Positions 7,841 to 15,316 of a stretch of 19,605 nucleotides of DNA are shown one piece after another (the stretch's first letter is position 1; each line of letters starts with the position of its first letter). The position numbers were made by a program, and so were the translations under genes. Origin of the DNA: Akkermansiaceae bacterium UBA1506 (lineage in GTDB: Bacteria > Verrucomicrobiota > Verrucomicrobiia > Verrucomicrobiales > DEV007); NCBI GenBank assembly GCA_002323995.1, contig DCQY01000118.1:40852-60456 (forward strand), written 5' to 3'. Below the pieces are notes generated by a model. It was given only the letters and a program-made list of their open reading frames with translations, ran no database searches and was not told the DNA's origin.

Positions 7841-8713
7841 CTATTCCCCAAGAAAGTTCGACATATCTAAAGGTAGCGAGCATTCCCAATCCTCACCTTT
7901 CCAACCAAAACCGGAAGCATGAAGGGCTTGGCGATTCATAAGAAGTTGGCGCTCGAGCGAAGAGGTCCAGCCCGTCTCAATGAATTGGAGGTAACAGGCG
8001 TCGTCAGGCCCGTAGATCTTGTCTCCTACGATGGAATGCCCCGAATGGGCCGCGTGTACTCGAATCTGGTGCATCCGGCCGGTCGCCGGGTAGCAGCGGA
8101 GCATCGCAAAACGATTCCCGTTGCTGGTTCTCTTCTCAAACCTTCGTTCGACCTCGAATCGTGTCAGGCTCGGCTTTCCGTCGGGATCTACGATCTGCTT
8201 CACCCAGATGGGTGAGTCCTCGACCTCGCCTTTTCTTCGAATGGGCTCTTCCACGGTGAATTGATCTTCCTTCGGCCAGCCCCACACCAGAGCGTGGTAT
8301 GACTTGCGAAACTCCCGCTTTTCCATCGCGATACTGAGCTCGCGAGCGGCCTCTTTCGTTTTCGCGACGAGAACAATACCGCTCGTTTCTCGGTCGAGAC
8401 GGTTAATGAGTGAAAGCTTTCCACCATTAGCCAATTCGTAGATGCACAGAGCCTCAAGTCCGTCCAACAGGGTCGGCGGATTCCCCGGAACCGACGGATG
8501 GACAAGAAGATGCGCCGGCTTGTCGACCAACATGAAGTCGTCGGTTTCATGCAGGACTGTGAATTGCGGGGTATGGAGGCGCAGATCGATAGGCAATCTT
8601 AATCTGGATCTTGATGTTAATCTTGCTGTTTTTCCGTTGTCCGGGTGCCATTTCAGGTCACAAAATCTAGGGTAGGTGCATAGGCGAGACTCGTCCATGT
8701 CTCGCCAAATCAC
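7841..8713 (-). CDS. RluA-family RNA pseudouridine synthase
   Basis: A 290-residue pseudouridine synthase that isomerises uridine in rRNA or tRNA. Domain core runs from LVDKPAHLLVHPS (about 62-74) through N104-R-L-D107-R-E-T-S-G, where Asp107 is the catalytic aspartate, to GRMHQIRVHAAHSGHSIVGDKIYG, the RluA-family second motif. The first motif has Asn instead of the usual His before R-L-D. The N-terminal 40 residues are rich in Arg and unlike the family's S4 domain; part may be untranslated. The start given is a GTG preceded by AAGGGGGG about 8 bases upstream; an ATG at 8698 (five codons in) is the alternative. The target base cannot be told from sequence, so no symbol is given. Transcribed divergently from lpxC/fabZ, 64 bases apart. 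Confidence 0.9.
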   Translation of the reverse strand: MIWRDMDESRLCTYPRFCDLKWHPDNGKTARLTSRSRLRLPIDLRLHTPQFTVLHETDDFMLVDKPAHLLVHPSVPGNPPTLLDGLEALCIYELANGGKLSLINRLDRETSGIVLVAKTKEAARELSIAMEKREFRKSYHALVWGWPKEDQFTVEEPIRRKGEVEDSPIWVKQIVDPDGKPSLTRFEVERRFEKRTSNGNRFAMLRCYPATGRMHQIRVHAAHSGHSIVGDKIYGPDDACYLQFIETGWTSSLERQLLMNRQALHASGFGWKGEDWECSLPLDMSNFLGE

Positions 8714-8777
8714 TGGACTATCCCCCCTTTTGCGCTAGTGGTTCACCCTCCCCAACCTTCCTGGATTGTCACAACCC

Positions 8778-10088
8778 ATGTCGGCTCCGAAACAACAAAC
8801 ACTCGCCTCATCGGCTACTGTAACTGGCACTTCTCTCCATACCGGGGAGCAGGTCACACTGACGTTGAAACCCGCCCCTGTCGATCACGGCATCAAGTTT
8901 CGCCGAATTGATCTCAACGACCAACCTTTTATCGACGCCCACGTTTCAAAGGTGCAAACCGTCGAACGGGCCACCACGCTCGCGGAAGGCTCCGTGAAAG
9001 TTCACACTGTCGAACACGTCATTTCAGCCCTTGTAGGGATGGGAGTCGATAATGCTATCGTCGAGATGGACGCCAACGAACCGCCCATCGGCGATGGTTC
9101 GGCCCGTCCGTTTGTCGACTGCATCAAAAAAGCCGGCATTGAAGAACAGGAAGCCTATGCGTCGATTTTCGAAATCCGTGAGCCCATCCATCTCGAGACC
9201 AAAAGCGGTTCACTGATCACGATCGTGCCCGACAAAAGCTTTCGCGTCTCCTGCACCCAAGTCGGCCCTGACGGTCGCATGACCCAGTTTTACTCTACCG
9301 AGGTCAATCCCGAGATCTACGAAAAAGAAATTGCTGATGCTCGGACTTTTGTTTTCTACGAAGATGTGGAGCCGCTTCTCGAGAAGGGCTTAATCCAGGG
9401 CGGCAGCCTAGAGAACGCGATCGTCATTAAGGATGAATCTGTCATGAGCAAAGAATCGCTCCGATATAAAGAGGAATTCGCACGTCACAAGATTCTCGAC
9501 ATCATTGGTGACCTCATGCTGAGCGGTAAACGCTTCATGGGTCACGTCATTGCTGTGAAGCCGGGGCACGGCCCCAACACGGAGATGGCCGCCAAGTTGG
9601 CCAAAACCTATGAGCAGACCCTTTCTATGGTGCCACCCGTCACTATTCCAACTGGAGAAGCGGTGATGGACAATATCGAGGTTCAGAAAGTGCTGCCTCA
9701 TCGCTATCCCTTCCTCATGGTCGACCGAGTCGTCGGCTTCGAAGGCGACATGAAGTGCACCGGTGTTAAGCAGGTCACCACCAACGAGCCTTTCTTTCAG
9801 GGACACTTCCCCGGTCACCCCGTTATGCCTGGCGTCCTCCAGGTGGAAGCCATGGCTCAAGTGGCTAGCATCGTAATTCTTCGAACCCCGGAAAACCAAG
9901 GCAAGATAGGCTACTTTATGAGCGCCGATAAAGTGAAATTCCGTAAGCCAGTCATACCAGGTGACACGCTCATTATCGAGTCAGAAATCCTCAAGGTGCG
10001 CCGCAACATCGCTTACGCTCAGTGTCGCTGCCTCGTGAACGGGGAAGTGACTTCTTCCTGTGATCTTAAATTCGCCATCGTCACCTGA
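8778..10088 (+). CDS. lpxC/fabZ: bifunctional UDP-3-O-acyl-GlcNAc deacetylase / 3-hydroxyacyl-ACP dehydratase
   Basis: A 436-residue fusion. Residues 1 to about 290 are LpxC, the zinc deacetylase committing to lipid A: Glu79-His80 in VHTVEHVISAL, GDGSARPF, His237 and Asp241 in FARHKILDIIGDL, His264 in KPGHGPN, that is, zinc ligands and catalytic residues all present. From about 297 (MDNIEVQKVLPHRYPFLMVD) it is FabZ, with His343 in FQGHFPGHPVMPGV and Glu357 in LQVEAMAQ. Both active sites look intact, so both activities are expected. Such fusions are known in Bacteroidetes and PVC bacteria. It ties two enzymes drawing on the same 3-hydroxyacyl-ACP pool. The ATG at 8778 gives a normal LpxC N-terminus; an upstream TTG at 8766 would add four residues. 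lpxA follows after 38 bases. Confidence 0.96.
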   Translation: MSAPKQQTLASSATVTGTSLHTGEQVTLTLKPAPVDHGIKFRRIDLNDQPFIDAHVSKVQTVERATTLAEGSVKVHTVEHVISALVGMGVDNAIVEMDANEPPIGDGSARPFVDCIKKAGIEEQEAYASIFEIREPIHLETKSGSLITIVPDKSFRVSCTQVGPDGRMTQFYSTEVNPEIYEKEIADARTFVFYEDVEPLLEKGLIQGGSLENAIVIKDESVMSKESLRYKEEFARHKILDIIGDLMLSGKRFMGHVIAVKPGHGPNTEMAAKLAKTYEQTLSMVPPVTIPTGEAVMDNIEVQKVLPHRYPFLMVDRVVGFEGDMKCTGVKQVTTNEPFFQGHFPGHPVMPGVLQVEAMAQVASIVILRTPENQGKIGYFMSADKVKFRKPVIPGDTLIIESEILKVRRNIAYAQCRCLVNGEVTSSCDLKFAIVT

Positions 10089-10126
10089 GTATTAGGAGTT
10101 ACTCTTGCTTGAACCTCCTGACCTTC

Positions 10127-10900
10127 ATGGCCAACAAGATTCATCCTACTGCTATAATCGATCCCGGAGCTGAACTGGGCGACGAACTCGTCGTTGGTCC
10201 TTATGCCCTTATCAGCGCAGGCGTTAAACTTGGCAACAGATGCGTTATCCACAACAATGTCACGATCGACGGCCCAACCGAAATCGGCGAGAACAATGAG
10301 TTCTACTCCTACGCTTCTATCGGGCAGCGCAGCCAAGATCTGAAGTATGACGGCGAGCCTACCTATCTCAAGATCGGAGACGGAAATGCATTCCGTGAAT
10401 TTTGCACTGTAAACCGCGCTACCTCCGCAGGCGATGCCACTATCATCGGCAGCCATGGCAATTTCCTTGCCTACACCCACATCGGTCATGACTGCACCAT
10501 CGGTGACCATGTTATTTTTTCTAACAACGCTACCCTAGGCGGTCACGTTGAAATCGGAGACCACGTTATTCTCGGAGGGCTGACCGGCATTCACCAGTTC
10601 TGCCGCATCGGCGCTCACGCCATCACGGGAGGCTTTACCAAGATCGTTCAGGACGTGCCACCCTACATGGTCGCCGACGGCAACCCTGCCCGCACCCGGG
10701 CAGTGAATAAAATCGGGCTCGAGCGGCGCGGTTTCTCTGAAGAAGCAAGGAATTCGATCAAATTCGCCTATCGCGCCCTCTTCCGCGAGGACCGCAACAC
10801 TACCGAAGCGCTTGAAGTGCTCCGCTCAATGGAAGAAAGCACCGAGGAAGTCAAAAACATCATCGCCTTCGTCGAAGGGTCTCAACGTGGGTTACATTGA
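10127..10900 (+). CDS. lpxA: acyl-ACP--UDP-N-acetylglucosamine O-acyltransferase
   Basis: A 257-residue LpxA (E. coli: 262), the cytoplasmic enzyme that starts lipid A synthesis by putting a 3-hydroxyacyl chain on UDP-GlcNAc. Left-handed beta-helix hexapeptide repeats fill the first 180 residues. The catalytic His121 lies in THIGHDC (E. coli His125), with His140 (GGHVEI), His156 (TGIHQF) and the RRGFS motif before the helical C-terminal domain ending QRGL. Start choice: the ATG at 10127 gives MANKIHPTAIID, the usual family start, but AGGAG at 10094-10098 is 10 bases before an in-frame TTG at 10109, which would add six residues. In line with lpxC/fabZ, so lipid A steps 1 and 2 are co-expressed. 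No lpxD or lpxB in the window. Confidence 0.95.
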   Translation: MANKIHPTAIIDPGAELGDELVVGPYALISAGVKLGNRCVIHNNVTIDGPTEIGENNEFYSYASIGQRSQDLKYDGEPTYLKIGDGNAFREFCTVNRATSAGDATIIGSHGNFLAYTHIGHDCTIGDHVIFSNNATLGGHVEIGDHVILGGLTGIHQFCRIGAHAITGGFTKIVQDVPPYMVADGNPARTRAVNKIGLERRGFSEEARNSIKFAYRALFREDRNTTEALEVLRSMEESTEEVKNIIAFVEGSQRGLH

Positions 10901-10957
10901 GGCCCATCAGAAGACGTCGTAGTTCTGTTCAGGATATCTCATCCATGGGCAACGCCG

Positions 10958-10979
10958 GGGGCGGGATCTCTCCCGTCCC
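10958..10979. terminator. strong GC hairpin after lpxA
   Basis: A nine-pair stem (10958-10966 with 10971-10979, one G-T wobble) closes a TCTC tetraloop. No T-run follows on either strand, so it is not a textbook intrinsic terminator. It sits 58 bases after the lpxA stop and 57 before the sulfatase start. It may end or stabilise the lpxC/fabZ-lpxA message. Confidence 0.4.
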
Positions 10980-11035
10980 GTTCGCGCTATTTCCCGGGGC
11001 TACCAATTTTGCGGAGACTCTGTATACTTGCGCCG

Positions 11036-12439
11036 ATGAAATTCCTAACCCTGCTTTTCTCAGTCGCTCTCTTTTTCGCCAGCGCCTCCCACGGCGAGCA
11101 ACCTAATATCATCTATATTATGGCCGACGATCTCGGCTGGGCTGAACTGGGAAGCTACGGGCAGAAAAAAATCGAGACTCCGCACCTTGATCGGATCGCA
11201 TCAGAGGGAATGCGCTTCACCCAGCATTATACCAGTGCGCCGGTCTGCGCACCGGCTCGCTATTCGCTGATGACCGGCAAGCACGGCGGCCACTCTTATG
11301 TCCGATCCAATTACGAGATTGGCGATTGGGACAGCCACCAGGGGCAACTCCCGCTCCCTACTGAAGAAACCACCATCGCCGAGCTCCTCAAAGGTCAGGG
11401 TTATGCCACCGGCGCATTTGGGAAATGGGGACTCGGCCAACCGGGATCTGAAGGCGATCCCCTGAAGCAGGGCTTCGATCGATTTTACGGCTACAACTGC
11501 CAACGCCACGCCCACAATCTCTTCCCCGAGTACATCATTGACCAAGATAAGCGCATCCCTCTGGAAGGAAATACCGCGACGGTTTACGGCCAACAGTACG
11601 CGCCAGAGCTCATCGCCGATGCTGCCCTCGAATTCGTTGATGAGAACAAAGAAGGCCCCTTCTTTTTATATTACCCAACCGTTATACCCCACCTCGCCCT
11701 GCAGGTTCCCTATGACGAATTAGCTCCATATATCAACGAGTGGAATGAGACGCCCTACACCGGCAAGAGCTACCAACCACATCCCACACCACGCTCTGCC
11801 TATGCGGCCATGATCAGTTTCATGGACAAACAGATTGGGCGTCTTCTCGACAAGCTCGACGAGCACGGCCTCGCCGATAACACGGTTATCTTCTTCACTT
11901 CGGACAACGGCACCACCTTTCTTAAAGAGCAAGTCGACTATGAATTCTTCGAGAGTGTTGCGAATCTTCGTGGCCTCAAAGGCGAAGTCTACGAGGGTGG
12001 TATCCGTGTTCCCTTGCTTGTGCGCTGGCCCAGTAAAATAAAATCGGGAGAGACTAGTGATCTTCTCAGCACCCACTACGATGCCCTCGCCACTATGGCA
12101 GAGATTGCTGGCGTTTCCGTGAAACAAAAGCACGACGGTATTAGCTACCTCCCCACACTCCTCGGAGAGGAGCAGCCCGAGCACGACTTTCTTTTCTGGG
12201 ATTTTGCGGGCTACGGTGGGCAGGTTGCCCTTCGGCAGGGAGATTGGAAAGCGATTGTCCCGAGCCTGAAGAATAATCCCGAAGGTAAGGTTGAGCTCTA
12301 CCACTTGGCAGAGGATCCATCCGAGAAAACTAATCTCTCCGGCAAACACCCTGACAAGGTCGAAGCCTTCACCCGGCTCATGATCGAATCCCGTGATGAA
12401 CCAGAGATCGAGCGCTTTCGATTCTGGAAATACGAGTGA
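11036..12439 (+). CDS. secreted arylsulfatase-type sulfatase (S1 family)
   Basis: A 467-residue sulfatase. The N-terminus MKFLTLLFSVALFFASASHGEQ is a Sec signal peptide, so it acts in periplasm or outside. Metal-binding Asp31-Asp32 in IMADDLGWAELG; the formylglycine site Cys71 in SAPVCAPARYSLMTGKHGG fits C-x-A-x-R, so maturation by a formylglycine-generating enzyme is needed (not encoded here); Asp290-Asn291 in FTSDNGT completes the metal site. The C-terminus (ALRQGDWKAI, ELYHLAEDPSEKTNLS) is typical of the family. The start at 11036 is chosen for the signal peptide; an upstream start at 11009 would bury it behind nine extra residues. Substrate not readable, though the phylum uses these on sulfated polysaccharides. 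Alone after lpxA, no partner carbohydrate genes nearby. Confidence 0.94.
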   Translation: MKFLTLLFSVALFFASASHGEQPNIIYIMADDLGWAELGSYGQKKIETPHLDRIASEGMRFTQHYTSAPVCAPARYSLMTGKHGGHSYVRSNYEIGDWDSHQGQLPLPTEETTIAELLKGQGYATGAFGKWGLGQPGSEGDPLKQGFDRFYGYNCQRHAHNLFPEYIIDQDKRIPLEGNTATVYGQQYAPELIADAALEFVDENKEGPFFLYYPTVIPHLALQVPYDELAPYINEWNETPYTGKSYQPHPTPRSAYAAMISFMDKQIGRLLDKLDEHGLADNTVIFFTSDNGTTFLKEQVDYEFFESVANLRGLKGEVYEGGIRVPLLVRWPSKIKSGETSDLLSTHYDALATMAEIAGVSVKQKHDGISYLPTLLGEEQPEHDFLFWDFAGYGGQVALRQGDWKAIVPSLKNNPEGKVELYHLAEDPSEKTNLSGKHPDKVEAFTRLMIESRDEPEIERFRFWKYE

Positions 12440-12506
12440 GAGAACCGACAACGAACGTAAAATATTTCGGGGGGAGCATCTCCTTCCACTTTCTATAATC
12501 CTAACA

Positions 12507-13319
12507 ATGCCCGAACTCGCTGAAGTTGAATTCTATCGCAAGCAATGGGATCCCGGCCTCGGCCAGCCCATTAAGAGGATAGCCACCCATCCCAAGGCCC
12601 GCATCTATCGCGACATCGCCGCCACCGCAGTGCAACGCGGGCTTAAGGGCCGTGACTTCATTCGCAGCCACGCCCACGGCAAACAGATGATGTTCGAATT
12701 CTCAAAGGGAGCCTGGATGGGGCTTCATTTGGGTATGACTGGAAAACTGCACACTCGCCCCGTCGGTTCAAAAATAGAAAAACACGACCATCTTGTGCTC
12801 GATCTCGAGCACACACAGCTAGTCTTTTCCGATTACCGTATGTTTGGAAAACTCACGCTCGATGTGACAGAAGATGGCGGAGCACCTGAGTGGTGGCAGG
12901 CTCTCCCACCACAACCTCAAGAGAAGGGCTTCACCAAAATTAGGCATCTCACATTCGCCCGACGTTTTCCGAAGACGCCAATCAAGACACTGCTACTTGA
13001 CCAACGCGGCTACCCCGGAGTCGGAAACTGGATGGCAGACGAAATTTGCTGGAGGGCTCATATCGCTCCGCAAGCGCCAAGTAAAACCCTGAGCGACGAA
13101 GAAATTCATCTGATTTGGAAACTGACCCGTCAGGTCTCGAGAGACGCAATCCGTGTCATCAGCACTAAATGGGAAACCCCGCCAAAAAGCTGGCTCTTCA
13201 CCCACCGCTGGAAAGATGGAGGAATTTGCCCGCGGCGCGCATGCCAAGGCGCTGAGCTCAAACGCGCCGACTTGAGAGGGCGCACGACCTGCTGGTGTCC
13301 AATTTGCCAGTCCGGTTAG
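12507..13319 (+). CDS. Fpg/Nei-family DNA glycosylase (formamidopyrimidine-DNA glycosylase-like)
   Basis: A 270-residue base-excision repair glycosylase/AP lyase. After Met removal the N-terminus is Pro-Glu-Leu (PELAEVE), the proline nucleophile and catalytic glutamate of Fpg/Nei enzymes. Lys59 (HAHGKQ) matches the family's conserved lysine; LGMTGKLH, DYRMFGKL and the H2TH region GYPGVGNWMADEICWRAHI are present. The C-terminal zinc finger has C241-x4-C246 and C264-x2-C267 with the Arg259 loop (GRTTCWCPIC); the first pair is spaced x4 rather than the usual x2, and Cys262 is extra. MutM is the closest well-known member, but the divergence makes the lesion specificity uncertain. The start at 12507 is fixed by the need for N-terminal Pro; the longer open frame upstream overlaps the sulfatase. 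Ends tail to tail with the next gene, 36 bases apart. Confidence 0.88.
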   Translation: MPELAEVEFYRKQWDPGLGQPIKRIATHPKARIYRDIAATAVQRGLKGRDFIRSHAHGKQMMFEFSKGAWMGLHLGMTGKLHTRPVGSKIEKHDHLVLDLEHTQLVFSDYRMFGKLTLDVTEDGGAPEWWQALPPQPQEKGFTKIRHLTFARRFPKTPIKTLLLDQRGYPGVGNWMADEICWRAHIAPQAPSKTLSDEEIHLIWKLTRQVSRDAIRVISTKWETPPKSWLFTHRWKDGGICPRRACQGAELKRADLRGRTTCWCPICQSG

Positions 13320-13355
13320 GCTAAGAGATTCTGAGCCACCGTTCAATTTAGGCCT

Positions 13356-14555
13356 TTAATCCTCAGTCGGCTGACCTCGAAGTGCGTCCAGGATATATTC
13401 GCTCGGGCGGAAATCTTCGATAATTGCCTCCTCCTGATCACCTCGCTTCATGCGCACCTGCTTGATGTTGAAGTTAGGTGTTTTGTGAGGAGCAAAAAGG
13501 ATGTCGTCGTGGGTCGAATTCTCGTGCTTCTTAAACATCTCTGGGATGATATCGCCACCCAGATGATCATCACGTCCAGTTGCGAGGTGACAAGTGCCCA
13601 ACACCTTCTCGTCTTGGATGTCCGCCCCCGAGACGGGAAGCACTTGGGTGCCAAATCCGAGCTCTCCGAGTGTTCCTGTCATTGGATCATCAGCAAGGCG
13701 GGCATTGTGGGCATCAATGGTTTCCTGATTACCTTCGATCAAGGTGGAGTGAATGATGTTTCGATTCCTCACTTCAAGGACGCCCAATGTGCCGTCTTCG
13801 TATTTCATCGGGAACTGTCCGTTGGCATCCTCGGGCACAAAGTAGACTTCCCCAGCGGGTAGGTTGGCGATATCTGGAGTCATTCCTCGGCAAAGGCCAT
13901 GGGACTTCTGAGCCTTTTGGGCGCCGAGCTCTAGGGAGGCAGTCAGGATTTTACCGTCCTCCAGTTCGAAATCAATTTCGATCGTGTCGGCATCAGTCAT
14001 GGCGAGACGCATTTTCTCAGCATCCGAGCTCACTTCCTCATAATCGACCGCAAGGCCGGAATTTAAAATAACGTCATTAACTCCATGCAGGGTAGCACCA
14101 CGGAATCCGTATTCCTTGCATTTCGCCGTCAGCGGTGCAGTGGCGGAGTATGTTGAGACGCAAAGAATGATGTCGTAGTTTGGGTAGATATCCCGGTCGA
14201 GATTGTATTCTTTCCCTTCGGCGTCGTAAGCTTCATCTTTCAAATCTAGGTTCGAACCATAGGTCATTGGGATCGCGAAAAGTTCGCCACCGGTCATGCC
14301 AAGGGCTTCCATCCCACCGTCTTTCAGGCCGAGATAAAATTCTTCGTAAGCTTTGCGTTGGATTTCATGTCCCTCTTCTTCAAGGAACTGATAACCCTTC
14401 ATAAGGCTGACGTCATCGAGGTCAATCAAAACGCAGACTCTGCATCCCTGAGTGGGCTCGAAAACTTGCCCAAGAAGTCGCTCAAGTCTGAATTCCGGGA
14501 ATACCCGCTTCTCCGGATTCAAAATAATTTCGCGATTAAGTGTGGCTACGGACAT
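13356..14555 (-). CDS. M29-like metalloaminopeptidase (aminopeptidase T-like, COG2309 type)
   Basis: A 399-residue cytoplasmic protein resembling M29 aminopeptidases and their relatives. The C-terminal half carries the metal and catalytic positions in order: Glu236 in NLPAGEVYF, Glu298 in GELGFG, His323 in GTCHLATGRDDHLGG, and His349-x-Asp351 in NSTHDD. This fits the E-E-H-H-D set of AmpS/AmpT. The N-terminal half (about 20-220, LCVSTYSATAPL) is a less conserved domain of the family. Related folds include the ring-cleaving dioxygenase NicX, so peptidase activity is probable, not certain. The start at 14555 (MSVATLNREIIL) is preferred; a GTG at 14630 would add 25 residues of non-family sequence. 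No Shine-Dalgarno seen. Monocistronic, convergent with the glycosylase gene; the long AT-rich region upstream presumably holds its promoter. Confidence 0.78.
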   Translation of the reverse strand: MSVATLNREIILNPEKRVFPEFRLERLLGQVFEPTQGCRVCVLIDLDDVSLMKGYQFLEEEGHEIQRKAYEEFYLGLKDGGMEALGMTGGELFAIPMTYGSNLDLKDEAYDAEGKEYNLDRDIYPNYDIILCVSTYSATAPLTAKCKEYGFRGATLHGVNDVILNSGLAVDYEEVSSDAEKMRLAMTDADTIEIDFELEDGKILTASLELGAQKAQKSHGLCRGMTPDIANLPAGEVYFVPEDANGQFPMKYEDGTLGVLEVRNRNIIHSTLIEGNQETIDAHNARLADDPMTGTLGELGFGTQVLPVSGADIQDEKVLGTCHLATGRDDHLGGDIIPEMFKKHENSTHDDILFAPHKTPNFNIKQVRMKRGDQEEAIIEDFRPSEYILDALRGQPTED

Positions 14556-14872
14556 GACAACTAATGGTTCGTTTGATTCTGCTTGAGTTTGGGGCGAAAG
14601 CGACCGCCGAAATAGCAAACACAGATGCACGGCGACAACTCTTCTTTTTCAACATACGAGGAAAGAGTAAAAAAAGGGCACATAAATTCGATACAAACTT
14701 TCATTACTTGTTCCGAAGCATGATTTGAATAATTGAGAAACAGTAATCGATAAAACCCCGGATTTAATGATCAAACGACTCAAAATACGGGCAAATCTTA
14801 TACTCAGAGAGATCTATGAAACAACATCAAGGTAGATCGTAAGCGGGCCCCTCTGCTAGCGGCGGCGCAATG

Positions 14873-15064
14873 TTAATAACTCCTAGCGAGCCTCATCGTC
14901 ACCAAATGATCGCAGGCAAGAGCGACCCAGTTGTTGATGGAGCATCGAGCCTGCGACCTCGGCACCTCCAGAACCCCAAGATCGCTTAAGCCCCGCAGTA
15001 AGGGGATATCACCCCACCGAAAATAGCGCGATGACACTTTATCCCAAGCAAACTCAGAGGTCAT
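14873..15064 (-). CDS. small ORF, 63 aa, unknown and doubtful
   Basis: Open frame of 63 codons, basic, with no signal peptide or membrane segment and no family that I recognise. Its second half (LEVPRSQARCSINNWVALA, then CDHLVTMRLARSY) has a protein-like composition, whereas the first part does not stand out. No Shine-Dalgarno before the ATG. It could be a small gene, the tail of a decayed gene, or chance. It lies directly beside the repeat array at 15104-15162, which would be in its upstream region. Reported because the stretch otherwise has no explanation. Confidence 0.25.
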   Translation of the reverse strand: MTSEFAWDKVSSRYFRWGDIPLLRGLSDLGVLEVPRSQARCSINNWVALACDHLVTMRLARSY

Positions 15065-15103
15065 GATGCTAGATCGGCTTCAATCGTTTCATGCCCTTCC
15101 AAA

Positions 15104-15117
15104 TTGGGATATCCCAA
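15104..15117. repeat. perfect 14-bp palindrome
   Basis: TTGGGATATCCCAA reads the same on both strands. It directly abuts the GTTATTC repeat array. The half-site ATCCCAA recurs as TTCCCAA at the array's end (15156-15162) and as TTATCCCAA at about 15039-15047. A binding site for a dimeric protein is plausible. Confidence 0.7.
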
Positions 15118-15162
15118 GTTATTCACTGAGTTATTCACAGGTTATTCCTAGGTTATTCCCAA
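15118..15162 (+). repeat. four tandem GTTATTC repeats, DnaA-box-like
   Basis: Units GTTATTCACTGA (15118-15129), GTTATTCACAG (15130-15140), GTTATTCCTAG (15141-15151) and GTTATTCCCAA (15152-15162). Spacing is 12, 11 and 11 bases, about one helical turn, so all face the same side of the DNA. The second contains TTATTCACA, a full match to the DnaA box consensus TTATNCACA; the first differs by one base, the others by more. This could be a DnaA-binding cluster, iterons for another protein, or a regulator array. Confidence 0.6.
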
Positions 15163-15316
15163 AACCACGGGAATTTTTTACCATTGCCCTACCTCCGCGA
15201 GCAATGCCCCATTTGAAGAGTCTCGTGATAGCCTGAACGGTAACGATAAAATTCACGCCAACCCGCACTAGGACTCGATTGGGATCCGTGCCATGCTAAG
15301 GCTGTTTTCAGTAATC

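Larger units (their letters stand above)
14556..15316. other. gene-poor region of 761 bases between divergent genes
   Basis: No secure gene. From the M29-like start outward it holds: an AT-rich zone (about 14640-14830); a GC-richer block (14840-15065) overlapped by a doubtful minus-strand ORF of 63 codons; short runs CCCC (14991-14994), GGGG (15002-15005), CCCC (15012-15015) that allow two exclusive hairpins; a 14-bp palindrome (15104-15117); and four GTTATTC repeats (15118-15162). Promoters for the M29-like gene and the VOC gene must lie here. The composition (AT-rich zone plus DnaA-box-like array) resembles a replication or regulatory locus, but no dnaA, parAB or gidA is present. Confidence 0.55.

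Noticed and set aside
7121..7870. 249-codon open frame on the plus strand
   Set aside because: It lies wholly opposite tig and its leader; tig has full family signatures, while this frame has no recognisable motif and the look of an antisense shadow.
11720..12451. 243-codon open frame on the minus strand
   Set aside because: Antisense to the sulfatase, which carries complete active-site motifs. No homology or ribosome site.
12393..12506. N-terminal extension of the DNA glycosylase
   Set aside because: It overlaps the sulfatase and would abolish the N-terminal proline needed for catalysis.
13319..13337. Hairpin between the convergent glycosylase and M29-like genes
   Set aside because: Only 4 plus 3 pairs with a mismatch, a 3-base loop and no T-run; too weak to call a terminator.
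14767..14835. 22-codon plus-strand ORF, MIKRLKIRANLILREIYE...
   Set aside because: Very short, basic composition from AT-rich DNA, no good ribosome site; expected by chance.
14930..15000. tRNA-like T-arm sequence on the minus strand (AGGTCGCAGGCTCGATG)
   Set aside because: It resembles a T-arm by eye, but flanking sequence does not form acceptor, D or anticodon stems; not a tRNA.
15118..15162. CRISPR-like array
   Set aside because: Units are 11-12 bases with no spacers; no cas genes nearby.
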